A stretch of 64,000 bases of DNA. It comes from Streptomyces sp. Edi4. Lineage in GTDB: Bacteria > Actinomycetota > Actinomycetes > Streptomycetales > Streptomycetaceae. Positions 42,043 through 51,336 of the stretch are shown here, piece by piece. Both the position numbers and the translations under genes were made by a program. The notes below the pieces were generated by a model. That model made no database searches and was not told the DNA's origin. It worked only from the letters and a program-made list of their open reading frames with translations. The stretch is from assembly GCF_040253615.1 (NCBI RefSeq), contig NZ_JBEJGY010000004.1, positions 5,952,001 to 6,016,000 of the forward strand. The letters run 5' to 3'. Numbering within the stretch: position 1 is the first letter of the stretch; every line of letters begins with the position of its first letter.

Positions 42043-43482
42043 GTGACCACCGAACTGCGTCGTTTGCGCAATTACATCGACGGGGAGTTCCGCGATGCTG
42101 CCGACGGGCGGACCATCGAGGTGGTCAACCCGGCCACGGGCCAGCCGTACGCGACCTCGCCGCTCTCCGGCCAGCAGGACGTGGACGCCGCCATGGCGGC
42201 CGCGGCCAAGGCGTTCCCCGCCTGGCGCGACAGCACCCCGGCGGAGCGCCAGCGCGTGCTGCTGAAGATCGCGGACGCCTTCGAGGAGCGCGCCGAGGAG
42301 CTGATCGCCGCCGAGTCGGAGAACACCGGCAAGCCGATCGAGCTCACCCGCACCGAAGAGATCCCGCCGATGGTGGACCAGATCCGCTTCTTCGCGGGCG
42401 CGGCCCGGCTGCTTGAGGGCCGCAGCGCCGGCGAGTACATGGAGGGGCTGACCTCGATCGTGCGCCGCGAGCCGGTCGGCGTCTGCGCGCAGGTCGCGCC
42501 GTGGAACTACCCGATGATGATGGCCGTGTGGAAGTTCGCCCCGGCGCTCGCCGCGGGCAACACGGTCGTCCTCAAGCCCTCGGACACCACCCCCGCCTCG
42601 ACCGTCCTGATCGCCGAGATCATCGGCGCGATCGTCCCCAAGGGCGTCTTCAACGTCGTGTGCGGCGACCGTGACACGGGCCGCGCGATGGTCGAGCACA
42701 GGACCCCGGCGATGGCCTCCATCACCGGTTCGGTGCGGGCCGGCATGCAGGTCGCCGAGTCCGCCTCCAAGGACGTCAAGCGCGTCCACCTGGAGCTGGG
42801 CGGCAAGGCCCCGGTCGTCGTCTTCGAGGACGCCGACATCGCCAAGGCCGTCGAGGACATCGCGGTCGCCGGCTACTTCAACGCCGGCCAGGACTGCACC
42901 GCCGCCACCCGCGTGCTGGTGCACGAGTCCATCCACGACGAGTTCGTGACCGCGCTGGCCAAGGCCGCCGCCGACACCAAGACCGGACAGCCCGACGACG
43001 CGGACGTGCTGTACGGGCCGCTGAACAACGCCAACCAGCTCAAGCAGGTCACCGGCTTCATCGAGCGCCTGCCCGCGCACGCCAAGGTCGAGGCGGGCGG
43101 CCACCGCGTCGGCGAGCAGGGCTACTTCTACGCCCCGACCGTCGTCTCGGGCCTCAAGCAGGACGACGAGATCATCCAGAACGAGGTGTTCGGGCCGGTC
43201 ATCACCGTCCAGTCCTTCACCGACGAGGCCCAGGCCCTGGAGTACGCCAACGGCGTCGAGTACGCGCTGGCCTCCTCGGTGTGGACCAAGGACCACGCGC
43301 GCGCCATGCGGATGTCCAAGAACCTCGACTTCGGCTGTGTGTGGATCAACACCCACATCCCGCTGGTCGCCGAGATGCCGCACGGCGGCTTCAAGAAGTC
43401 CGGCTACGGCAAGGACCTCTCCGCGTACGGTTTCGAGGACTACACGCGCATCAAGCACGTGATGACGTCGATCGAGGGCTGA
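42043..43482 (+). CDS. Aldehyde dehydrogenase, gamma-aminobutyraldehyde-type (first copy)
   Basis: NAD-dependent enzyme of 479 residues. Catalytic Cys285 in NAGQDCTAATR, general base Glu251 in LELGGKAP. APWNYP marks the cofactor-binding region near residue 150. It likely oxidises 4-aminobutyraldehyde from putrescine to GABA. GTG 42043 is preceded by GGGAGG at 42029-42034. Divergent from the Lrp gene by about 165 bases. A PotD-like gene lies 186 bases downstream, so uptake and oxidation are linked here. Confidence 0.92.
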   Translation: MTTELRRLRNYIDGEFRDAADGRTIEVVNPATGQPYATSPLSGQQDVDAAMAAAAKAFPAWRDSTPAERQRVLLKIADAFEERAEELIAAESENTGKPIELTRTEEIPPMVDQIRFFAGAARLLEGRSAGEYMEGLTSIVRREPVGVCAQVAPWNYPMMMAVWKFAPALAAGNTVVLKPSDTTPASTVLIAEIIGAIVPKGVFNVVCGDRDTGRAMVEHRTPAMASITGSVRAGMQVAESASKDVKRVHLELGGKAPVVVFEDADIAKAVEDIAVAGYFNAGQDCTAATRVLVHESIHDEFVTALAKAAADTKTGQPDDADVLYGPLNNANQLKQVTGFIERLPAHAKVEAGGHRVGEQGYFYAPTVVSGLKQDDEIIQNEVFGPVITVQSFTDEAQALEYANGVEYALASSVWTKDHARAMRMSKNLDFGCVWINTHIPLVAEMPHGGFKKSGYGKDLSAYGFEDYTRIKHVMTSIEG

Positions 43483-43668
43483 ACCGGCTGATGGTGATCC
43501 GGGCCTGAACGGCCGCGAGGGGCGGGGGAGTTGATCCCCCGCCCCTTCTCGCTGCCACCGGACCTCGCCCGGGCCGGCCCGCAGGGCCCGACAGGGTGTC
43601 CGGCCTGGGGGCGAGGGCTGTACGCAGCGTCCATTGAACGCGCTCGGTGGGCCGGGCATCCTGCGGGA

Positions 43669-44865
43669 ATGCCACCGACCGCGCCCCGCGCCAGCAGCCC
43701 CCTTGCCCGCCGCAGCCTCCTGCGCGCCCTCGGCGGCGGCGCCGCGCTGGCCGCCCTCGCCGGCTGCGGGGTCCCCGCGGCGTACGTCGCACCGGGCGAG
43801 CGGACCGGCCGTGACCGTTCGGCGGCCGACAAGTCCCTGACGTTCGCCAACTGGCCGCTCTACATCGACGTCGACGACAAGGATGCCTCCAGGCGCCCCA
43901 CCCTCGAGGCGTTCACCAGGAGCACCGGAATCTCCGTCACGTACACCGAGGAGATCAACGACAACGACGAGTTCTTCGGCAAGATCAGCCCCGCGCTGAT
44001 GAACCATCAGGAGACCGGCCGCGACCTCATGGTCATCAGCGACTGGATGGCCGCCCGGTTCGTGCGGCTGGGCTGGGTGCAGGAGATGGACCGCGCCAAG
44101 CAGCCCAACGTCGCGCGCCACCTCGACCCCCAGCTGCGGACCCCCGCCTTCGACAACGGCCGCCTGCACAGCGTCCCGTGGCAGTCCGGGATCACCGGCA
44201 TCGCGTACAACAGGAAGAAGCTGGGCCGCGAGCTCAAGCGCGTGAGCGATCTGTGGGACCCGCGCCTGGCCGGCAAGGTGACACTCTTCTCCGGCCTGGA
44301 CGAATCCTTCGCCCTCCTCATGCAGGGCAATGGCGTCGACATCACGCGGTGGACGGCGGACGACTTCCACCGCATGTGCGACGAGGTCGACAAGCAGGTC
44401 GCCAACAAGCAGATCCGGCGCTTCACCGGCAACGACTACACCAGCGACCTCAACAAGGGCGACGTACTGGCCTGCCAGGCCTACAGCGGCGACGTCTTCC
44501 AGCTCCAGGCCGACAACCCCGACATCGAGTTCGTGGTGCCCGAGGAGGGCGCGGAGCTGTGGGCGGAGTCGATGATGATCCCCAACCTGGCCCGCCACAA
44601 GGCGAACGCGCAGGCCCTGATCGACTACTACTACGACCCCGAGGTCGCCGCCGAACTGGCCGCCTCGGTCAACTACGTCTGCCCCGTCCCCGCCGCCCGG
44701 GACGTCCTGGCCTCCTCGAAGAACAAGGACGAGGCCGAACTGGCCGAAAACCCCCTGATCTTCCCGGACGCCACGATGCGCGAACGTCTCGCGATCGCCC
44801 GCGACATCACGTCCGAGGAACGGGTGGAGTTCGCCAAGCGGTGGAACGCGATCGTGGGGTTGTAG
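43669..44865 (+). CDS. Polyamine ABC transporter substrate-binding protein PotD-like (first copy)
   Basis: 398-residue extracellular binding protein. Signal: RRSLLRALGGGAALAALAGC, twin arginines at 14-15 and lipobox Cys33, so Tat-exported lipoprotein is likely. Body: LTFANWPLYIDVDDKDA, YTEEINDNDEFFGKI, RRFTGNDYTSDLNKGD. Closely similar in pattern to the second PotD at 53656. No permease or ATPase adjoins it, so it probably uses the PotABC encoded at 55090-57964. Weak ribosome site (GCGGGA). Converges with the serine hydrolase gene after 36 bases. Confidence 0.88.
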   Translation: MPPTAPRASSPLARRSLLRALGGGAALAALAGCGVPAAYVAPGERTGRDRSAADKSLTFANWPLYIDVDDKDASRRPTLEAFTRSTGISVTYTEEINDNDEFFGKISPALMNHQETGRDLMVISDWMAARFVRLGWVQEMDRAKQPNVARHLDPQLRTPAFDNGRLHSVPWQSGITGIAYNRKKLGRELKRVSDLWDPRLAGKVTLFSGLDESFALLMQGNGVDITRWTADDFHRMCDEVDKQVANKQIRRFTGNDYTSDLNKGDVLACQAYSGDVFQLQADNPDIEFVVPEEGAELWAESMMIPNLARHKANAQALIDYYYDPEVAAELAASVNYVCPVPAARDVLASSKNKDEAELAENPLIFPDATMRERLAIARDITSEERVEFAKRWNAIVGL

Positions 44866-44901
44866 ACGCGCCGCCGGCGGGTCCGGCTCCCGACCCCGCC
44901 G

Positions 44902-46161
44902 TCATTTCCCCGTACCCCCGGACTTGACGCCGAAGGCGGCGGTCATGATTTTCATGGCGGTCGGGTTCATGTCCGCGCCCTTGGCGTCCGTGGAGTTGAC
45001 GCTGTAGACCAGGGTCCGGGTCGGGGCGCCAGAAGCGGACAGCGTGGCCCCGATCGCGGTGTTGTAGCCGTAGCGGCCTCCCGTCTTGCCCCACACGTCC
45101 CGGCCGCCGAGTCGCATCGTCGACAGGCCCACGCTGTACGCGGCCGGCTTGCCCGTGCGCATGTCGCGCACGTCCGGACCGGGCAGCGTGAACATCTCCT
45201 TCAGCTGTGCGCCACGCACTACCTGGCCCGAGAACAGGGCACGGGTGAAACGGTCCAGATCCGCTGTGGTGGAGATGAGGTCGCCGGCCGCGAACGCGTC
45301 GCCCGCGCCCCACACCGTCACGTCCCGCAGCCGCGAAGAGCCGTCCGGCTCCTTGAAGACCTGGTATCCGTGGTTGTGCGGGCCGTGGATGGCCGGGTCG
45401 GAGCCCGGGACGGCGGTGTCCGTGAGGTGCAGCGGCCGCACGATGCGGGTGACGAGCTGGTGCGCGTAGGAGTCGCCCGTCACCCGCTCCAGGAGCAGTC
45501 CCGCGACCGTGTAGCCGATGTTGCCGTAGTGCTGCTCGGTGCCCGGCGCGAAATCGGGCTTCCGCGCGGTCGCCTCGCGTACCACGTCCACCGGGTCGCG
45601 GTCCTCGAAACGGTGCGCGTACAGGTAATGCAGGGAGTCGTCGTCGGACGAACCGACGGACGGGATTCCGCTGGTGTGGTTGAGGAGTTGACGGACCGTC
45701 ACCCGTGCGTACGTCGCCGGAATCAGGTCGGGCAGATAGGCCCGCGCCGGTCGGTTCAGATCGACCCTGCCCTCGCTCGCGAGCTGGAGAATCATGGCCG
45801 CCGTGAAGACCTTGGTGACCGAACCAGCCCGGAAGCGGCCGCCCGGGTCGGCCGGGGCACGGGTGGCCAGGTCGTGCACCCCGGCCGCGCCGAGCCAGCT
45901 CCCCTCGGTGCCGCCGACCCGGACCAGCGCGGCCGTCGCGTCCGCGCCCGGCTTCCCGGCGTCGGCGATGGCCGCACGCAGGGCGGCGATGTCGAGGCTG
46001 CCGGTGGCGGCTCGGGCACTGGCCGAGGGGGGTCTCGGCGCCGAGGCGACGGCAGGGGCCACCGGGACGGCGAGGACCAGCACAGTGGCGAGCAGGGCGG
46101 TGCGGGAGCGGATGCGGGTGCGGGGGCGGGTGGGAATGAGGGTGTGCGTGCGGGCGTCCAT
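44902..46161 (-). CDS. Secreted serine hydrolase, beta-lactamase/DD-peptidase family
   Basis: 419 residues. Signal peptide LLATVLVLAVPVAPAVASA near 23-41. Active-site triad motifs: SVTK (Ser114, Lys117), YGN (Tyr212, Asn214) and KTG near residue 370 (WGKTGGRYGY). This is the class C beta-lactamase / D-alanyl-D-alanine carboxypeptidase superfamily; many Streptomyces have several of unknown role. ATG 46161 with GGAGATC upstream. Not related to the polyamine genes it splits. Confidence 0.88.
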   Translation of the reverse strand: MDARTHTLIPTRPRTRIRSRTALLATVLVLAVPVAPAVASAPRPPSASARAATGSLDIAALRAAIADAGKPGADATAALVRVGGTEGSWLGAAGVHDLATRAPADPGGRFRAGSVTKVFTAAMILQLASEGRVDLNRPARAYLPDLIPATYARVTVRQLLNHTSGIPSVGSSDDDSLHYLYAHRFEDRDPVDVVREATARKPDFAPGTEQHYGNIGYTVAGLLLERVTGDSYAHQLVTRIVRPLHLTDTAVPGSDPAIHGPHNHGYQVFKEPDGSSRLRDVTVWGAGDAFAAGDLISTTADLDRFTRALFSGQVVRGAQLKEMFTLPGPDVRDMRTGKPAAYSVGLSTMRLGGRDVWGKTGGRYGYNTAIGATLSASGAPTRTLVYSVNSTDAKGADMNPTAMKIMTAAFGVKSGGTGK

Positions 46162-46401
46162 GGCGCGATCTCCGTGATCAGGTGGGGCTGTTGTGCTGAC
46201 GGATCCATCCTGGTGATCGAAGAGCTCGTACGGATCGCCGTGGCGAGGGGTTCGGCCCGGCCGGTTTCTCCCCCGCTCCGGGGAGCGGGGGCGGTGCCGT
46301 CTCCCCCGCCCGGGGGAGTGCCCTGTCATGGGAAGCTGGGGCTCCGCCTTCCTGGGCGGAGCAGGGGCTGTGTCGTCAACTCCCGCTCGCGCGGCCCATG
46401 T

Positions 46402-47061
46402 TCAGGCGGGAGCGCCTGCCGAGATCAGGCCCGTCTCGTACGCGCAGATCACCGCTTGGACCCGGTCTCGCAGGCCCAGCTTCGCCAGCACATGGCCCAC
46501 GTGCGTTTTCACGGTGTGCTCGGACACCGTCAGGGCGGCCGCGATCTCGGCGTTGGACAGGCCACGGCCGAGCAGCAGCAGAGTCTCGCGTTCGCGTGCG
46601 GTGAGCACGTCAAGGCGACCGGAAGGGGGCGGGATTGCGGGGCGTGAGGCGTACTCGGCGATGAGGCGGCGCGCCACCGAGGGCGCGAGCAGTGCCTCCC
46701 CGGCCGCCACCACCCGTACCGCGTGCGCGAGATCGTCCCGTCGCACGTCCTTGAGCAGGAATCCGCTCGCCCCGGCGCGCAGGGCCTCGTACACGTACTC
46801 GTCACAGTCGAAGGTGGTCAGCATCACTGTGCGGCATGCGCTCGCCGCGCTGATCTCGCGGCATGCCTCGATGCCGTCGAGGCGCGGCATCCGGATGTCG
46901 AGCAGGGCCACATCGGGCGCATGGCGGCGGACCGCCTCGACGGCCTGGACACCGTCGCCGGCCTCCGCGACCACCTCGATGCCGGGCTGCATGTCCAGGA
47001 TCAGGGCGAAGCCGGCGCGCACCAGTTCCTGGTCGTCGGCCACCACCACACGGATCGTCAC
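46402..47061 (-). CDS. LuxR-type response regulator (NarL family)
   Basis: 219 residues. Receiver with phospho-acceptor Asp55 in VALLDIRMPRLDG and switch residues LTTFD. C-terminal LuxR helix-turn-helix: LTARERETLLLLGRGLSN, AEIAAALTVSEHTVKTHVGH. GTG 47061 overlaps the kinase stop (GTGA) and has GGAGGTGG upstream. Pair with the histidine kinase below. Target genes unknown. Confidence 0.92.
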   Translation of the reverse strand: MTIRVVVADDQELVRAGFALILDMQPGIEVVAEAGDGVQAVEAVRRHAPDVALLDIRMPRLDGIEACREISAASACRTVMLTTFDCDEYVYEALRAGASGFLLKDVRRDDLAHAVRVVAAGEALLAPSVARRLIAEYASRPAIPPPSGRLDVLTARERETLLLLGRGLSNAEIAAALTVSEHTVKTHVGHVLAKLGLRDRVQAVICAYETGLISAGAPA

Positions 47062-48287
47062 GACCCCACCTCCCTGCGGGAGAGTACCTGGCGGGGGAGC
47101 GGTGGCCGGGGTGTCAGCGGGAGGACGGCGCGCACCTCGAAGCCCCGGCCGTCCGGGCCCGGGCCCGTGGACGCCGTGCCGCCGTGCGCCGCCGCCCGCT
47201 CGCGCACCCCGATCAGGCCGTGACCCTGGCCGGGAGCGCTGTCGGCGGACGGTTCGGCGCCGTGTCCGTCGTCCAGGACCGTGACCGTCAACTCGCGTTC
47301 GCCGTAGGCAAGATGAACGAGCGCGGTCGACGCTCCCGCGTGCCTCACCGTGTTCGTCAGGGCCTCCTGCACGATCCGGTACACGGTGGCACCGGTGTCC
47401 GGCGACAGCGGGCACGGCGCGCCCGTCACCGTGTACGAGACCGAAGGGCCGCTCGAGGAGACCCGCTCGGTGAGCGCGGGCAGCTCCGCGACGCCCGGCT
47501 GAGGCGCACGCGGGGCGGCGGTGCCCGTGGTGTCCCCCTCGCGCAGCACGCCCAGCATCCGGCGCAGCTGCGCCATCGCGTCCCGGCCGGCGTCGGAGAT
47601 CGCCACGAACGCCGCCTCCGCGCGCTCGGGCGCGGCCCGCACCGCCGGCGGGCCGGCCTCCGCCTGCACGATCATGATGCTGACGGCGTGCGACAGGATG
47701 TCGTGCGTCTCCCGGGCGATCCGCGCCCGCTCCCGCGCCGCCGCCCGCTCGGCCTCGCTGCGGTTGGCCCGCTCCAGGTACGCCGCCCGCTCCTCGACGG
47801 CCACGGTGTAAGCCTGCCGGACGTGGGTGAGCCTTCCCAGCGCGTACGCGGCACCGAAGACGAAGAAGGAGAACAGCAGCTCCTTGGCATCCTGGGTGTT
47901 GAGCGCGACCGACGGCACGATGAGGACGGCGACCAGCGCCGCGACCCCGATCCGGCGCCGCGCGGGGCACAGCGCCGCCACTGTGTACAGGGCAATGAGC
48001 CCGGGGTAGGGCAGCGGCTGGCCGGGCCCGTCGAGGGTCAGTTTGTACGTCGCTCCCGCCACCAGAACCGCGAGCGTCACCGTCACCGGGGCCCGGCGCC
48101 GCCACACCAGGGGCAGCACGCTCAACGAGGTGAGCCCGTAGTCCGCCCAGGTGGCCTGGGGCAGTCCGGCCGGACGTGCGACGACGAAAGGGATCGACAT
48201 CGCCGCCTGGACCAGGAGCGCGAGACCGATGTCCACGGCCCACCCGTTCGCCGTCCGCAGCCGTGCCGCCAGCCGCTCCACTGCCAT
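47058..48287 (-). CDS. Two-component sensor histidine kinase
   Basis: 409 residues. Five or six N-terminal membrane helices (ALLVQAAMSIPFVV, LAVLVAGATYKL, ALVAVLIVPSVAL) without a large external domain. HisKA_3 region with phospho-acceptor His195 in ARETHDILSHAVS. ATP-binding: EALTNTVRHAG and DDGHGAEP, GHGLIGVRERAA. The type resembles DesK-like kinases that sense membrane state. ATG 48287; GTG 48290 is equally possible. Forms an operon with the response regulator. Confidence 0.92.
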   Translation of the reverse strand: MAVERLAARLRTANGWAVDIGLALLVQAAMSIPFVVARPAGLPQATWADYGLTSLSVLPLVWRRRAPVTVTLAVLVAGATYKLTLDGPGQPLPYPGLIALYTVAALCPARRRIGVAALVAVLIVPSVALNTQDAKELLFSFFVFGAAYALGRLTHVRQAYTVAVEERAAYLERANRSEAERAAARERARIARETHDILSHAVSIMIVQAEAGPPAVRAAPERAEAAFVAISDAGRDAMAQLRRMLGVLREGDTTGTAAPRAPQPGVAELPALTERVSSSGPSVSYTVTGAPCPLSPDTGATVYRIVQEALTNTVRHAGASTALVHLAYGERELTVTVLDDGHGAEPSADSAPGQGHGLIGVRERAAAHGGTASTGPGPDGRGFEVRAVLPLTPRPPLPRQVLSRREVGS

Positions 48288-48337
48288 CACTTCGTGCCCC
48301 CCACTGGTCCTGCCGGCCGTTCGTCCGCGCGTCGCCG

Positions 48338-49042
48338 CTACCGCTGCGACAGGACCGCGCGCAGCGCCTCCACCCGGTTGGTGGTGATCGAGTCCACGCC
48401 GTGCTGGATGAGGCGGCGTTGGGTGCGTCGGGTGTCCGCGGTCCATGCCGAGACGAGCAGGCCGTCCCGGTGGGCCCGCTCCACCAGGTCGTGGCCGACC
48501 AGTGCGAAGCGGAAGTTGAGCCAGCGCGGGCGCACCGCGTCGATCAGGGCGGGGCGCGGTGGCGCGGGTCTCGTCCAGGTCAGGGCGATCTCGGCGCCCG
48601 GGTCCGCGGCGCGGACGGCCAGCATCGCGACCGGGCCCGCGCAGTAGTACACCCGCTCGCCCGCGCCGCACTCGCGCACCGTGCCCACCACCTCGCGCAC
48701 GGACTTCTCGGTGGCGCCGGGCAGGTCGATCATCACGCGGTGTGCGCCGACCGCGAGCAACGTCTGGCGCAGGGTCGGGATCCCGCCGCCGGTCGCCTCC
48801 CGCACCTCCTCGTACGACAGGGCGCTCAGCGGGCGTTCGACCTGCCACAGCCGTTTCAGCGTGTCGTCGTGCAGCAGCACGGGCACGCCGTCCCGGGTCG
48901 TGCGGACGTCGATCTCCACCGCGTCCGCGCCCCGTTCGAGGGCCGAGGCGATGGAGGGAAGGGTGTTCTCGCGGACCCGGTAGGGATCGCCCCGGTGGGC
49001 CACGACTGTCACGGTGCGCGCCGTGGTGCGCATGGGGTCCAT
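48338..49042 (-). CDS. Glycerophosphodiester phosphodiesterase family protein
   Basis: 234 residues. GDPD motif: VVAHRGDPYRVRENTLPSI and AVEIDVRTTRDGVPVLLHDD. The C-terminal VSAWTADTRRT fits the family. Cleaves glycerophosphodiesters to glycerol-3-phosphate and alcohols. No signal peptide, so cytoplasmic. ATG 49042; ATG 49033 also in frame. Separate from neighbours by about 180 bases from the deaminase. Confidence 0.9.
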   Translation of the reverse strand: MDPMRTTARTVTVVAHRGDPYRVRENTLPSIASALERGADAVEIDVRTTRDGVPVLLHDDTLKRLWQVERPLSALSYEEVREATGGGIPTLRQTLLAVGAHRVMIDLPGATEKSVREVVGTVRECGAGERVYYCAGPVAMLAVRAADPGAEIALTWTRPAPPRPALIDAVRPRWLNFRFALVGHDLVERAHRDGLLVSAWTADTRRTQRRLIQHGVDSITTNRVEALRAVLSQR

Positions 49043-49223
49043 GTGGTCATTGTGCTGAGCGGCGCGGGGTGTGGCCAGCAGGCGCCCGGGCGGGCCGCTG
49101 GGCGACCTCGGCGGCAGGTTTGCGACCCGGCCGGTGCGAGCCCGACCGGGGTCGCCATTGGGGGCGATGCCCGGACCCGGCCGGCGCCCGCCCGGACTCG
49201 CGGTACGGGGCCGGCCGCCCGGG

Positions 49224-50255
49224 TCAGCGGGTGAGCCATCCTTGCGTGTACGTGTCGATCTCCTCGGCCAGCTTCGTCTTGCCTGCCGGGTCGAGGAACG
49301 AGGCCTCCACGGCGTTCTTGGCGAGGCCGGCGAGACCCCGCTCGTCCAGGTCCAACAGGCGCGCGGCGACCGCGTACTCGTTGTTGAGGTCGCTGCCGAA
49401 CATCGGCGGGTCGTCGCTGTTGATGGTCACCAGGACGCCGGCCGCCACCATCTCCTTGACCGGGTGCTGATCCAGGTCCGCCACCACCCGCGTCGCGAGG
49501 TTGGAGGTCGGGCAGACCTCCAGGGCGATCCGGTGGTCGGCCAGATGCCTCAGGAGCGCCGGGTCCTGCGTGGCGCTGGTGCCGTGGCCGATCCGCTCGG
49601 CGCGCAGCTCGGTCAGCGCGTCCCAGATCGACTGCGGCCCGGTGGATTCGCCCGAGTGCGGCACCGAGTGCAGACCGGCGGCGATGGCCCGGTCGAAGTA
49701 CGGCTTGAACTGCGGGCGCGGTACGCCGATTTCGGGGCCGCCCAGGCCGAAGGAGACCAGGCCTTCGGGGCGGACGGAGTCCTGCGTGGCGAGCCGCGTC
49801 GTCTCGGCGGCGGCTTCGAGGCCCGCCTCGCCGGGAATGTCGAAGCACCAGCGCAGCACCGTGCCGAACTCGGCCTCGGCGGCCTTGCGGGCGTCCTCGA
49901 TCGCCTCCATGAACGCCCGCTCGTCGATGCCCCGCCGGGTGGAGGAGAACGGCGTGATGGTCAGCTCGGCGTAGCGGATGTTCTGCCGGGCCATGTCGCG
50001 CGCCACCTCGTAGGTGAGAAGGCGCACATCCTCGGGGGTGCGGATCAGGTCGACGACCGACAGATAGACCTCGATGAAGTGCGCGAAGTCCGTGAAGGTG
50101 AAGTAGTCGGCCAGCGCCTCGGGGTCGGTGGGGACCTTCGAGTCGGCGTGGCGGGCCGCGAGTTCGGCCACGATGCGGGGGGACGCCGAGCCGACGTGGT
50201 GCACGTGCAGTTCGGCCTTGGGCAGCCCCGCGATGAAGGGGTGCAGGTCGGTCAT
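49224..50255 (-). CDS. add: Adenosine deaminase-like enzyme
   Basis: Zinc-dependent hydrolytic deaminase of 343 residues. Motif 1 is ELHVHHVGSASP (His17, His19): the usual HxHLDG has lost the Asp-Gly (VG here), so substrate contacts may differ. The catalytic HSGEST and the IGHGTSA His are present, and the zinc-binding Asp is in INSDDPPMFG. Likely converts adenosine or a related purine to inosine. GGAGGA precedes ATG 50255. Divergent from the DUF4190 gene. Confidence 0.85.
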   Translation of the reverse strand: MTDLHPFIAGLPKAELHVHHVGSASPRIVAELAARHADSKVPTDPEALADYFTFTDFAHFIEVYLSVVDLIRTPEDVRLLTYEVARDMARQNIRYAELTITPFSSTRRGIDERAFMEAIEDARKAAEAEFGTVLRWCFDIPGEAGLEAAAETTRLATQDSVRPEGLVSFGLGGPEIGVPRPQFKPYFDRAIAAGLHSVPHSGESTGPQSIWDALTELRAERIGHGTSATQDPALLRHLADHRIALEVCPTSNLATRVVADLDQHPVKEMVAAGVLVTINSDDPPMFGSDLNNEYAVAARLLDLDERGLAGLAKNAVEASFLDPAGKTKLAEEIDTYTQGWLTR

Positions 50256-50394
50256 GGGGTCCTCCAGGGTCTGCCGCGAGGGGCCTCGCGCGGTCGGCGT
50301 CGCGACGGCTTCGCCGGTCGGGGATCATGGTAGGCCGGGCGGATCGGCCCCCGACCCGGGCCGTAGCATGACGGAATCACGATGGGGGAGGCCC

Positions 50395-51189
50395 ATGTCA
50401 GAGAACAACCAGCAGCCGCCGGGGGGCCAGGAGCCGCGCGATCCCTGGGCGCCGCCGGAGCACAAGGTCCCGCTGGACAAGCCGCCGGTGCACGATCAGC
50501 GGACCCTCGCCTCGATGCCCGCCCCGCCCGCCGACGGCCAGAGCGACGGCCCCGGCGGCGCTCCCGCGTCGTTCCCGGGCGCGCCCGGACAGCAGGCGCC
50601 CGGACAGCACGCACCGGGACAGCAGGCGCCCGGACAGCAGACGCCGGGACACCAGGCACCCGGCTTCGGCGCCCCGACGCCGCCGCCCGCCCCCAGTCAG
50701 GCGCCCCCCGGCAGCTACGGCTACCCCGCCTACCCGCAGCAGGCGGGACCGGACGGCGGATACCCGGGCTACCCCGGTCAGCAGCAGGGATACGACGGCG
50801 GCTACCCCGGATACCCGGGCCAGCCGGGATACGGCTACGGGGGCTGGACCGGCATGGCCGCCCCGCAGAATGGATTCGGCACCGCCGGCATGGTGCTCGG
50901 CATCATCGCCTGCGCCGCCATGTTCTGCACCTGGGGCATCGCCGGCATCGTGCTCGGTGTGCTGGCCCTGATCTTCGGCCTGCTCGGCAAGGGCCGGGCC
51001 ACCCGTGGTGAGGCGAACAACCGGGGGCAGGCCCTCGCGGGCGTCGTCCTCGGCATCATCGGCATCGTGCTGGGGATCGTCATTCTGATCCTGATGGTCG
51101 TGATCTGGACCCATCAGCCCACGCACCACGACGTCTACGACGACAACTACTGGAACAGCTTCCTGTCCCTGGCCTCCTCGGCCCGCTGA
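50395..51189 (+). CDS. DUF4190 membrane protein with Pro/Gly/Gln repeats
   Basis: 264 residues. The N-terminal half is disordered: tandem APGQQ-type units (from a 15-bp DNA repeat) and then GYPGYPGQ repeats. The C-terminal half has two hydrophobic segments, VLGIIACAAMFCTWGIAGIVLGVLAL and AGVVLGIIGIVLGIVILILMVVIW, joined by a basic loop with GKGRATRGEANNRGQA, the DUF4190 pattern. No enzymatic motif. ATG 50395 follows GGGGGAGG. Function unknown; this type of protein is common in streptomycetes. Confidence 0.8.
   Translation: MSENNQQPPGGQEPRDPWAPPEHKVPLDKPPVHDQRTLASMPAPPADGQSDGPGGAPASFPGAPGQQAPGQHAPGQQAPGQQTPGHQAPGFGAPTPPPAPSQAPPGSYGYPAYPQQAGPDGGYPGYPGQQQGYDGGYPGYPGQPGYGYGGWTGMAAPQNGFGTAGMVLGIIACAAMFCTWGIAGIVLGVLALIFGLLGKGRATRGEANNRGQALAGVVLGIIGIVLGIVILILMVVIWTHQPTHHDVYDDNYWNSFLSLASSAR
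50581..50655 (+). repeat. 15-bp tandem repeat in the DUF4190 gene
   Basis: Five in-frame copies of GCGCCCGGACAGCAG (starts 50581, 50596, 50611, 50626, 50641, with a few changes) encode APGQQ-type pentapeptides. Copy number may vary between strains. A second, less regular array encodes GYPGYPGQ further on. Confidence 0.9.
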
Positions 51190-51262
51190 CCAAGGCCTGG
51201 TCCGTGCGGCTCGCCCCGGCTTTCGGCCCCGGTGAGCAACACGGACCGGGCCCGGGCGGCCA

Positions 51263-51306
51263 GCCCCGCCACCGAGGCCCGCGCGCCCCGCCACCGGGGC
51301 CCGCGC
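51263..51306. repeat. 22-bp tandem duplication between DUF4190 and NADAR genes
   Basis: GCCCCGCCACCGAGGCCCGC plus two bases (51263-51284) is repeated immediately (51285-51306) with one A-to-G change. It lies in the converging intergenic space (51190-51336) and probably arose by slippage. Confidence 0.8.
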
Positions 51307-51336
51307 GCGCCCCGACGGCCGGGTCCCCGACCGCCC

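Noticed and set aside
41317..44598. Minus-strand frame of about 1,090 residues
   Set aside because: Only its last 186 codons (Lrp/AsnC) show real protein features; the rest is a shadow of the aldehyde dehydrogenase and PotD genes.
50581..50830. Repeat resembling a CRISPR array or DNA minisatellite
   Set aside because: The units are in frame with the DUF4190 gene and have no spacers; they encode peptide repeats.
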